Assembly: GCF_001294625.1 (NCBI RefSeq)
Contig: NZ_CP012677.1
Span: 3,534,001 to 3,598,000 of the forward strand
Direction of reading: 5' to 3'
Origin: Arthrobacter alpinus
GTDB taxonomy: Bacteria; Actinomycetota; Actinomycetes; Actinomycetales; Micrococcaceae
DNA: 64,000 bases
Positions 16,620-23,595 of the stretch are shown one piece after another. Made by a program: the position numbers and the translations under genes. The notes below the pieces were generated by a model. It was not told the DNA's origin. It did no database searches and saw only the letters and a list, made by a program, of their open reading frames with translations. Numbering within the stretch: position 1 is the first letter of the stretch; the number at the start of each line of letters is the position of its first letter.

Positions 16620-17525
16620 ATGACAAGCCGCACCCACCCTTGGCAGGGCATCCACGTTGCCACCGCCCTTCCGTTCAACGACGACGGTAGCGTCGACCAT
16701 CTCGGTTTTGGCAACCATGTGGCGTGGCTGGCAGCCAATGGCTGCGACGGCGTGTGCCCCAACGGCTCCCTGGGGGAGTACCAGACCTTGACCCCGGAGG
16801 AACGGGCCAAGGTGGTGGAAACCGCAGTGGCCGCCTCTCCCGAAGGCTTCACCGTCATGCCCGGTGTTGCGGCCTATGGTGCCGACGAATCCCGCCGCTG
16901 GGCCGAACAAGCCCGTGACGCAGGCGCAGCTTCTGTCCTGGCACTGCCGCCGAACACCTTCAAGGCAGATGAGGAAACGGTGGTTGCACACTACCGTGAG
17001 GTGGCGAAGGCCGGCTTGCCCGTAGTCGCCTACAACAACCCGTACGACACCAAGGTGGACTTGTCTGCGGCCCTGCTGGCACGCCTGCACGCCGAGGGCC
17101 TGATTGTGGCCGTAAAGGAATTCACCGGTGACGTGCGCCGCGCCTACGAGATTGCCGAGCTGGCCCCCGAATTGGACCTGCTGGTTGGCTCCGACGACGT
17201 CCTGCTGGAACTCGGCATCGCAGGCGCCGTGGGTTGGATTGCCGGCTATCCCAATGCGATCCCGCAAAGCACGGTGAGACTGTACGAGCTGGTCACCAGC
17301 GGCAAGGCAGAAGACATCACCACAGCACTTCCCATCTACCGTGATCTGCACTCCCTGCTGCGTTGGGATTCCAAGACCGAGTTTGTCCAGGCGATCAAGC
17401 TCTCAATGGACATTGCCGGGCGCAAGGGCGGCGCCTGCCGCCAGCCGCGCAGCCCGCTCCCTGCGGATACGGCAGCCCGCATCACCGCCGACACCGAGGC
17501 CGTGCTGGCCAAGGGCTACAGGTAA
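16620..17525 (+). CDS. DapA-superfamily lyase/deaminase, likely pyrroline-4-hydroxy-2-carboxylate deaminase
   Basis: A 301-residue TIM-barrel protein of the dihydrodipicolinate synthase superfamily. The Schiff-base Lys lies in LIVAVKEFTGD and the catalytic Tyr in VVAYNNPYDT. In hydroxyproline catabolism this type converts 1-pyrroline-4-hydroxy-2-carboxylate to 2-oxoglutarate semialdehyde and ammonia. The assignment rests on the neighbours: epimerase next door, D-hydroxyproline dehydrogenase and semialdehyde dehydrogenase downstream. AAGGGGAG precedes the ATG, and the gene is first in its operon. Confidence 0.85.
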   Translation: MTSRTHPWQGIHVATALPFNDDGSVDHLGFGNHVAWLAANGCDGVCPNGSLGEYQTLTPEERAKVVETAVAASPEGFTVMPGVAAYGADESRRWAEQARDAGAASVLALPPNTFKADEETVVAHYREVAKAGLPVVAYNNPYDTKVDLSAALLARLHAEGLIVAVKEFTGDVRRAYEIAELAPELDLLVGSDDVLLELGIAGAVGWIAGYPNAIPQSTVRLYELVTSGKAEDITTALPIYRDLHSLLRWDSKTEFVQAIKLSMDIAGRKGGACRQPRSPLPADTAARITADTEAVLAKGYR

Positions 17526-17535
17526 AGGGCGCGCC

Positions 17536-18537
17536 ATGCGATCCAAGAGGGTTTTTCACGCCGTCGACTCCCACACGGAGGGCATGCCCACGCGCGTCAT
17601 CATCGGCGGGATGGGCACCATCCCCGGCGCCACCATGGCTGAACGGCGCCAATGGTTTATCGAGAACAGCGACGACGTGCGGACCTTGCTGATGTGCGAA
17701 CCTCGTGGGCACGCCTCCATGAGCGGGGCCATCCTGCAACCACCCACCCGCCCCGACGCCGACTACGGCGTGCTGTTCATTGAAGTCTCCGGACTGCTGC
17801 CCATGTGCGGCCACGGCACCATCGGCGTGGCCACGGTGCTGGTGGAAACCGGCATGGTGCCCGTGGTGGAACCAGTGACCACCATCCGGCTCGACACTCC
17901 TGCCGGGCTAGTCGTGGCCGAGGTGGCGGTGGAAAACGGTGCGGCCAAGAAGGTGACTATCCGCAATGTGCCATCGTTCTCGCTGGCCCTGGACCAAACC
18001 GTGGAAGTCGATGGTTTTGGTGAGGTTCACTATGACATGGCCTTCGGCGGCAACTTTTACGCCGTCGTCGAACTCTCCGAACTGGGCCTGCCGTTTGAGC
18101 GTGCGGCGAAGGACCGCCTGCTCGACGCCGGTCTGAAGATCATGGACGCCATCAACAACCACAACTCCCCGGTGCACCCGGAACGGGCCGACATCAACGG
18201 CTGTCACCATGTGTATCTCAAGGCTCCCGGCTCCACGGCCAAGCATTCACGCCACGCCATGGCCATCTACCCCGGATGGTTTGACAGGTCCCCGTGCGGC
18301 ACCGGGACCAGCGCCCGGATGGCACAATTGCACGCACGCGGGGAACTGGCCCTGAACGCCGACTTTGTGAACGAAAGCTACATTGGCACTCAGTTCATCG
18401 GCCGGCTGGTGGAAGAAACCACCGTGGGCGGGCTACCTGCCGTGGTGCCGACCATCAGCGGACGCGCCTGGATCACCGGCACGGCCCAGTACCATCTGGA
18501 CCCGGATGACCCCTTCCCTGCAGGGTTCGCGCTGTGA
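17536..18537 (+). CDS. 4-hydroxyproline 2-epimerase / proline racemase family (second copy)
   Basis: A 333-residue protein, the usual size for 4-hydroxyproline epimerases. Catalytic Cys91 lies in LLPMCGHGTIG and Cys254 in RSPCGTGTSARM. The N-terminus FHAVDSHTEGMPTRVI is typical of the epimerase branch. It would interconvert trans-4-hydroxy-L-proline and cis-4-hydroxy-D-proline without cofactor in the cytoplasm, feeding the D-hydroxyproline dehydrogenase. The ATG at 17536 is 10 bp after the deaminase stop. The stop overlaps the next gene's GTG by 4 bp. Confidence 0.9.
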   Translation: MRSKRVFHAVDSHTEGMPTRVIIGGMGTIPGATMAERRQWFIENSDDVRTLLMCEPRGHASMSGAILQPPTRPDADYGVLFIEVSGLLPMCGHGTIGVATVLVETGMVPVVEPVTTIRLDTPAGLVVAEVAVENGAAKKVTIRNVPSFSLALDQTVEVDGFGEVHYDMAFGGNFYAVVELSELGLPFERAAKDRLLDAGLKIMDAINNHNSPVHPERADINGCHHVYLKAPGSTAKHSRHAMAIYPGWFDRSPCGTGTSARMAQLHARGELALNADFVNESYIGTQFIGRLVEETTVGGLPAVVPTISGRAWITGTAQYHLDPDDPFPAGFAL

Positions 18538-19808
18538 ATGAGCTGACGCTGACCGACGTCGAGCAGGACATGCTCGACGGCGGGCGCGGTCCCGGGGTGG
18601 CCATGGCCATGCGCATGGTGGTGGCGCTGGCACGCGTGCTCGGCGCGCAGCAACTGCTTCCCATCACCAACGCGCACATTGACAGCTGCCTCTACCACGG
18701 CCAGGCCGGGCTCGACTTCGCCCAGAAACTGGCCGATCTTGGTGCAACCGTGTCCGTGCCCACCACGCTGAACACCAGCTCCCTGGACCTGTTGCACCCC
18801 GGACTCGTCAGGTTGCCGCCCGAGGACGCCGTGCCCGCCCGTGCGCTCATGGACGCCTACCGTGCCCTGGGTGCCCGCGCCACGTGGACGTGCGCCCCCT
18901 ACCAAAGCACGGAGCGGCCAGCGTTCGGGGAGGACATAGCGTGGGCTGAGTCGAACGCCATCGTCTTTGCCAACTCGGTTCTGGGTGCCCGCACCGAACG
19001 CTATGGCGACTTCATCGACATCTGCGCCGCCATCACCGGCCGCGTCCCGCACGCGGGCCTGCACCTGCCCGAGCGCCGTAACCCCACCGTGGAGTTGGAC
19101 TGTTCGGCGCTGTCCTTGGCCATGCTGGGGCACGAGGCCGTGTGGGCGGCGTTGGGGGATGTGGTGGGGCGGCAGTCAGGTACCGGGATTCCCCTGCTGA
19201 CGGGGATCGACCCCTCAGTGGTGGACGAAGACAAACTCAAAGCACTGGGGGCCACGGCAGCCTCCTCCGGGGGTGTGGCTCTGTTCCATGTGGCGGGCGT
19301 GACCCCCGAGGCGCGCTCAGCCGGCAACGATCCTGCCTGGACCGGCTTGCCGACGGTGGCCATTACCGCCGAGATGTTGCGTGGTGCCCGTGACGAACTT
19401 TCCAGTGGCGCCGACTTTTCCCTTCCGCTGGACGCTGTGGCCCTGGGAACCCCGCACTTTTCGCTGCGGGAATTTGAAAAACTCGCCGTGGCACTGGAAG
19501 GCACAGTCCCATTCCATCCAGGGTGCACGGTGTGGATCAACACCTCCCGGGAAGTGCTGGCCCAGGCGCAGGAGGCCGGCTTCGTCCAGGCAGCACAGGA
19601 TCGTGGCGCCAAAATCGTCGTCGACACCTGCACTTACATCACACCCATCCTGAGACCGGAGGAGCGAACCGTCATGACGCCGTCGGGCAAATGGGCCTGG
19701 TATGCGCCAATGAATATTGGTGTGGACGTGGTGTTTGGCACCCTGCATGAATGCCTGTCCTCCGCCCGTACCGGAAAGGTGGTCCGCGATGAGCGCCAAT
19801 GGAGCTGA
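18534..19808 (+). CDS. AcnX large subunit, likely cis-3-hydroxy-L-proline dehydratase
   Basis: A 424-residue protein of the aconitase X large-subunit family, starting LTDVEQDMLDGGRGPGVAMAM, with ITNAHIDSCLYHG and, near the end, KIVVDTCTYITPIL, which carry the conserved Cys residues for an iron-sulfur centre. AcnX enzymes in this context dehydrate cis-3-hydroxy-L-proline to 1-pyrroline-2-carboxylate. It starts at a GTG overlapping the epimerase stop by 4 bp. Its small subunit is encoded by the next, overlapping gene and the product would be reduced by the reductase at 20324. Confidence 0.87.
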   Translation: MNELTLTDVEQDMLDGGRGPGVAMAMRMVVALARVLGAQQLLPITNAHIDSCLYHGQAGLDFAQKLADLGATVSVPTTLNTSSLDLLHPGLVRLPPEDAVPARALMDAYRALGARATWTCAPYQSTERPAFGEDIAWAESNAIVFANSVLGARTERYGDFIDICAAITGRVPHAGLHLPERRNPTVELDCSALSLAMLGHEAVWAALGDVVGRQSGTGIPLLTGIDPSVVDEDKLKALGATAASSGGVALFHVAGVTPEARSAGNDPAWTGLPTVAITAEMLRGARDELSSGADFSLPLDAVALGTPHFSLREFEKLAVALEGTVPFHPGCTVWINTSREVLAQAQEAGFVQAAQDRGAKIVVDTCTYITPILRPEERTVMTPSGKWAWYAPMNIGVDVVFGTLHECLSSARTGKVVRDERQWS

Positions 19809-20298
19809 ACGTGCCCTGTCCGGAACAACGCTGTGTGCCGGGGAGGCGTCCGGGACGTTGCTGGTGCTGGCCGAGCCGCTGTCTTTCTGGGGTGGCACCG
19901 ACCGGAAAACCGGCATGATCATTGACACCCACCACCCGCAGCATGGCATCTCGATGGCGGGGTGCGTGCTGCTGATGGACGCCTCACGGGGTTCCAGTTC
20001 CTCCTCCTCGGTGCTGGCCGAACAGCTCCGCGCCGGTGTGGGGCCGGCGGCGATCCTGCTCACGGCCCGTGACGCCATCGTGGCCCTGGGTGCCTTGGCG
20101 GCCGCCGAGCTTTATGACACGCATATGCCAATTGTGTTGCTCGACGCCGCTGCGGCCACCGCGCTGCGCCGCAATGCTGAGCTGGGCGATTATAGTGCGG
20201 GTGTACTAAAATCATTCGCGCGCCATATTTCGGTGCGTGCCGATGCGGACGGGCGTGCCGACGTTGTGCTGGCTTACCCCACTGATCACACCCACTGA
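19789..20298 (+). CDS. AcnX small (swivelling) subunit, DUF126 family
   Basis: A 169-residue protein matching the small, swivelling domain of aconitase X: LVLAEPLSFWGGTDRKTGMIIDT followed by the serine-rich substrate loop SRGSSSSSS. In many bacteria this domain is a separate chain, as here. The ATG at 19789 lies inside the large-subunit gene (20-bp overlap), so the two are translated together. Two copies of CACTGATCACAC straddle its stop codon; I see no clear role for them. Confidence 0.87.
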   Translation: MSANGAERALSGTTLCAGEASGTLLVLAEPLSFWGGTDRKTGMIIDTHHPQHGISMAGCVLLMDASRGSSSSSSVLAEQLRAGVGPAAILLTARDAIVALGALAAAELYDTHMPIVLLDAAAATALRRNAELGDYSAGVLKSFARHISVRADADGRADVVLAYPTDHTH

Positions 20299-20323
20299 TC
20301 ACACTCACTGACAAAGGATCGCC

Positions 20324-21277
20324 ATGACCCTGCCTTACATTGACGCTGCAGCCCTGACTGCCTTGCTGCCCCCGGCTGTTGCGGTTGCCGCACTCGAGGA
20401 GGCCTTGCAGGCAGGCCTGGATCCCGAACTTGACTCGCCCAGGATATTCGCGCCGCTGGATGCCGGTGAGTTCTTGCTTATGCCGGCGCAGTCGGCGAAG
20501 TATGCCGGCGTCAAGGTGGCCACCGTGGCGCCGGGCAATCCCGCCAAGGGTCATCCAAAGATTCAAGGTACCTACCTTTTGCTCGACAAGGGCACCTTGA
20601 CGCCACTGGCAGTCATGGACGGGGCTGAGCTCACACTGATTCGAACGCCCGCCGTGACAACCTTGGCGCTGAAGCACCTCTTGGCATTGCGAGGTGCGCA
20701 GTCAGCCGGAACCGCTGTGGTCTTTGGATCCTCGCTGCAAGCCGATCGCCACATTGCCGCGCTGCAGGAGGTCTGCGGCATTGACTCGCTGATCATCGTC
20801 GGACGAAGCCCCGAGACTGCCGCAGCCTTGGCAAAGAAGTGGGCCGAGCGGGGACTGACTGCCCGCGTCGGCGACGTTTCGGACGTGGCCGTTGCGGACG
20901 TTGTGGTGTGTGCCAGCTCGTCGGCCACCCCACTTTTTAATGGTGAGCTCGTGGCTGCCCATGCGGTGGTGGCCGCGATTGGTTCCCATGGTCTGGACGC
21001 GCGGGAGATTGACCCTGAGCTGGCACGGCGGGCCGAGGTGGTGGTGGAAGGACGTGGCTCCGCGCTGCGTGAGGCCGGCGATTTGATTCCAGCCCGATCC
21101 GCTGAACAGTGGCAGGAGCGGGGGTTGGCGACTCTCTCGGACCTGGTCAATGGACGGTTCGCCCCGGAGCCTAACAAGCCGTTGTTGTATACGGGAGTGG
21201 GAATGTCCTGGGAGGACATCGTCGCCGCCGGACGGGCGTTTGAGCTGTTTGCGGCAACAGCTCTTCCGATCGACTAA
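20324..21277 (+). CDS. Ornithine cyclodeaminase/mu-crystallin family, likely pyrroline-2-carboxylate reductase
   Basis: A 317-residue NAD(P)-binding protein. LTPLAVMDGAELTLIRTPAV is the family signature and GTAVVFGSSLQADRHI the start of the dinucleotide fold. The glycine pattern GSSLQ is slightly unlike the usual GxGxQ. With the AcnX dehydratase just upstream, the best reading is a 1-pyrroline-2-carboxylate reductase that yields L-proline. Ornithine cyclodeaminase or alanine dehydrogenase activity cannot be excluded. It follows the AcnX small subunit by 25 bp. Confidence 0.85.
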   Translation: MTLPYIDAAALTALLPPAVAVAALEEALQAGLDPELDSPRIFAPLDAGEFLLMPAQSAKYAGVKVATVAPGNPAKGHPKIQGTYLLLDKGTLTPLAVMDGAELTLIRTPAVTTLALKHLLALRGAQSAGTAVVFGSSLQADRHIAALQEVCGIDSLIIVGRSPETAAALAKKWAERGLTARVGDVSDVAVADVVVCASSSATPLFNGELVAAHAVVAAIGSHGLDAREIDPELARRAEVVVEGRGSALREAGDLIPARSAEQWQERGLATLSDLVNGRFAPEPNKPLLYTGVGMSWEDIVAAGRAFELFAATALPID

Positions 21278-21279
21278 AA

Positions 21280-21291
21280 TACCATATTGTA
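21280..21291. promoter_or_regulatory. Small palindrome upstream of the GntR gene
   Basis: TACCATATTGTA is a 12-bp near-palindrome with one mismatched pair, in the 63-bp gap between the reductase and the GntR gene, in an AT-rich stretch that could include a -10 element. It does not match the 19-bp palindromes at 16504 and 22083. It is a weak candidate for autoregulation. Confidence 0.3.
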
Positions 21292-21340
21292 GTGGGACGC
21301 CTGTTCCGCACTTAGTGTTCTAACGGGGGTTGGAGGCGTC

Positions 21341-22009
21341 ATGAGTTCACTTGAACTATCTCATTTGACCGTGGTCAAGAAGAACGTCAGCCTGCGTGAA
21401 ACCGTGACGCTGGCCCTGCGTGCCGCCGTCATTTCCGGGGAGATGAAGCCAGGGGAAGTCTACTCCGCGCCCACTCTGGGTAAACGCTTCGGGGTCTCAC
21501 CAACGCCGGTCCGCGAAGCCATGCTTGACCTGGTCAAGGAAGGCCTGGTTGTCTCCTTGCCCAACAAGGGCTTTCGCGTCACCGAAGTCTCCGACGACGA
21601 CCTGGATGAGATCACGGCCCTGCGCCTGTTGATAGAGCCTCCCACTGTTCGGCTGGTGACACCGCTGATTGACGACGCCGGGCTGGCCAGGTTGCGTGAG
21701 ATGGCGGCTGCGATCGTGAACTTTGCCGGGGAGGGCGATCTGATCGCCTATACCGAGGCCGACCGCCAATTCCATATTGCCGTGCTTGAGTACAGCGGCA
21801 ACAAACGCCTGCTGTCCTTGATCTCCGAACTGCGCTCACACACCCGCCTGCTGGGGCTGGCACCGCTGGCCGCCTCAGGCAAGCTGCGCGAGATGGCCGT
21901 AGAGCACATTGAATTGGTGGACTTGATGGCTGCAGGAAAAGCCGATGAAGCACAGGAACTGATGACGCAGCACATCGGCCACGTCCGGGGGGAATGGGCG
22001 CAACACTAA
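21341..22009 (+). CDS. GntR-family regulator with FCD domain
   Basis: A 222-residue regulator. The N-terminal winged helix reads GEVYSAPTLGKRFGVSPTPV and REAMLDLVKEGLV. The C-terminal all-helical FCD domain has the metal/ligand residues Asp and His in ADRQFHIAVLEYSGN, His in VEHIELVDLM and His in TQHIGHVRG. FCD proteins often repress catabolic genes and respond to a carboxylate substrate. It sits inside the hydroxyproline cluster, between two halves that carry matching 19-bp palindromes, so it most likely regulates both. Confidence 0.92.
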   Translation: MSSLELSHLTVVKKNVSLRETVTLALRAAVISGEMKPGEVYSAPTLGKRFGVSPTPVREAMLDLVKEGLVVSLPNKGFRVTEVSDDDLDEITALRLLIEPPTVRLVTPLIDDAGLARLREMAAAIVNFAGEGDLIAYTEADRQFHIAVLEYSGNKRLLSLISELRSHTRLLGLAPLAASGKLREMAVEHIELVDLMAAGKADEAQELMTQHIGHVRGEWAQH

Positions 22010-22017
22010 CCGGCGGA

Positions 22018-22057
22018 TCTCGACGGGCTCGATCAACGGTGGTTGAGCTTGTCGAGA
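22018..22057. repeat. Intergenic inverted repeat after the GntR gene
   Basis: TCTCGAC and GTCGAGA bound a stem-loop with internal GCTCGATCAAC / GTTGAGC pairing. A related half (ATCTCGACAGGCTCGATCACC) occurs at 26672-26692. The sequence resembles a dispersed intergenic repeat seen in Micrococcaceae genomes, and here it could terminate the GntR transcript. Confidence 0.6.
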
Positions 22058-22073
22058 CCCCTATTGCCCCGTT

Positions 22074-22092
22074 GTAATATGTGACATACTAC
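22074..22092. promoter_or_regulatory. Operator palindrome before the D-hydroxyproline dehydrogenase genes
   Basis: A 19-bp near-perfect palindrome centred on 22083, with arms GTAaTATGT and ACATAcTAC and one mismatched pair. It contains a -10-like TAATAT at 22075-22080 and ends five bases before the start codon at 22098, so a bound protein would block transcription start. Its inner ATGTGACAT and mismatch position are identical to those of the palindrome at 16495-16513. Confidence 0.65.
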
Positions 22093-22097
22093 TGATT

Positions 22098-23267
22098 ATG
22101 GATCTTCCCCGATTCGCAGACGTTGTGGTCATTGGTGCCGGTGCCGTGGGTGCCGCGTGCGCATATTTTGCCGCGCAGGCAGGGCTTGGCGTGGCTGTTG
22201 TTGACCGCAGCTCTATTGCCGGCGGTACTTCAAGCGCCTGCGAAGGCAACATTCTTCTCTCGGACAAGGAAGCTGGCCCGGAGCTCGCACTCGCCCAATA
22301 TTCCCAAGGATTGTGGCGCGGTGAGCTTGCCGAGTTTGGCCACCTGTGGGAGTTTGAGTCCAAGGGTGGTCTGGTGGTCTCCGCCAGGCCCGGGACCCAA
22401 GCCAACTTGACGCTGTTGGCGGCCCGGCAGCGCGATGCCGGGATCGACGTCGAACTGGTGGACACCGCGGGCCTCACGGACTACGAGCCACATTTGGCCA
22501 GCGGGATGGCTGGTGGCGCTTTTTACGCCCAGGACGCCCAGGTCCAGCCCATGCTCGCTGCCGCGCACCTGCTCCGTCTGGCCCGCGGACTGGGCGCCAC
22601 CGTCCACACCAACACGCGCGTCACAGCTTTTCTGCGCCACGGTGACCACGTCACGGGCGTGGTCACCAGCAAGGGAACCATCGCGGCCGCGGCCGTTGTC
22701 AACGCGGCCGGTACGTGGGGCGCGGCCCTTGCCGGGCTGGCCCACGTCAGCGTCCCGGTGTTGCCGCGCAAGGGCTACGTCATGGTGACTGAGCCGCTCC
22801 CGGAACTAGTGCGGCACAAGGTGTATGCGGCCGAGTACGTGGACAATGTGGCAAGTTCCGACGCCGGCCTGCAAACCTCCCCCGTCGTCGAGGGGACCCG
22901 CGGGGGAACCATCCTGATTGGCTCGAGCCGCGAACGCATTGGCTTTGACAAGTCCGTCAACCCGCTGGTCCTGGCCGAGATGGCAGGCAAGGCCATTGCC
23001 CTCTTCCCCTTCCTGGCGGACGTTTTGGCGCTCCGCAGCTACTCGGGCTTCCGCCCCTACTGCCCGGACCACCTGCCCGTCATCGGCCCCGATCCCCGGG
23101 CACCCGGGCTGTGGCACGCTTGCGGGCATGAAGGTGCCGGGATCGGGCTCTCGGTGGGCACGGGCGCGCTGATAGCTGCCTCGCTGACGGGGTCCGCCCC
23201 GGCCCTGGACCTGGTCCCTTTTGCCCCGGAACGTTTTGACTCCCTGCGACAGGAGGCCCATGCCTGA
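22098..23267 (+). CDS. FAD-dependent D-amino-acid dehydrogenase subunit, likely cis-4-hydroxy-D-proline dehydrogenase beta subunit
   Basis: A 389-residue DAO-family flavoprotein. The FAD-binding start reads VVVIGAGAVGAACAYFAAQ (about residues 9-27), with VVNAAGTWGAALA mid-protein and HACGHEGAGIGLSVGTGALI near the C-terminus. It would oxidise cis-4-hydroxy-D-proline to 1-pyrroline-4-hydroxy-2-carboxylate. The two following overlapping genes encode the 2Fe-2S and FAD/BFD subunits, as in HcnABC-like heteromeric dehydrogenases. It overlaps the next gene by 8 bp. Confidence 0.88.
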   Translation: MDLPRFADVVVIGAGAVGAACAYFAAQAGLGVAVVDRSSIAGGTSSACEGNILLSDKEAGPELALAQYSQGLWRGELAEFGHLWEFESKGGLVVSARPGTQANLTLLAARQRDAGIDVELVDTAGLTDYEPHLASGMAGGAFYAQDAQVQPMLAAAHLLRLARGLGATVHTNTRVTAFLRHGDHVTGVVTSKGTIAAAAVVNAAGTWGAALAGLAHVSVPVLPRKGYVMVTEPLPELVRHKVYAAEYVDNVASSDAGLQTSPVVEGTRGGTILIGSSRERIGFDKSVNPLVLAEMAGKAIALFPFLADVLALRSYSGFRPYCPDHLPVIGPDPRAPGLWHACGHEGAGIGLSVGTGALIAASLTGSAPALDLVPFAPERFDSLRQEAHA

Positions 23268-23595
23268 GATCCAGCTTTCACTTGACGGAGCGCCCCTGAC
23301 GGCCCGCCCCGGCCAAACAGTGGGCGCAGCCCTCAGTGATGCGGGCATCACTTCGTGGCGGACAACACGCAACGCGCGGCGTCCCCGGGGCTTGTTTTGT
23401 GGCATCGGTGTCTGCTTCGATTGCCTTTTGACGGTCGACGGCGCCCCCAACCAGCGCGCCTGCCTCACCCCTGCGCGGGACGGCATGGCCCTGGACACCG
23501 GATGTGCGCAACAGGCAGCATCCTCGCAAGATGGTTCGCAAGATGGTTCGCAAGATGGTTCGCAAGACGATGCGCGTGACGGGGGAGCGGCATGA
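23260..23595 (+). CDS. 2Fe-2S ferredoxin-like dehydrogenase gamma subunit
   Basis: A 111-residue HcnA-like small subunit. The plant-type [2Fe-2S] cluster ligands are Cys47, Cys52, Cys55 and Cys68 (spacing C-x4-C-x2-C-x12-C) in the region LFCGIGVCFDCLLTV to RACL. It passes electrons between the two flavin subunits. The C-terminal residues 89-104 are four near-repeats of SQDG, encoded by a 12-bp tandem repeat, and extend the protein beyond the usual family end. It overlaps both neighbours (8 bp and 4 bp). Confidence 0.87.
   Translation: MPEIQLSLDGAPLTARPGQTVGAALSDAGITSWRTTRNARRPRGLFCGIGVCFDCLLTVDGAPNQRACLTPARDGMALDTGCAQQAASSQDGSQDGSQDGSQDDARDGGAA
23524..23571 (+). repeat. 12-bp tandem repeat inside the 2Fe-2S subunit gene
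   Basis: Three exact copies of TCGCAAGATGGT and a fourth altered copy run head to tail. The unit is a multiple of three, so copy-number change would alter the length of the acidic SQDG tail without shifting the frame. Confidence 0.85.

Noticed and set aside
20280..20304. Direct repeat CACTGATCACAC (two copies, 13-bp spacing) across the stop of the AcnX small-subunit gene
   Set aside because: Only two copies, partly coding, and not shared with other promoters; no basis to call an operator or attachment site.
23524..23571. Short regular repeats as a possible CRISPR-like array
   Set aside because: Units are 12 bp, directly adjacent without spacers, and lie within a coding sequence.
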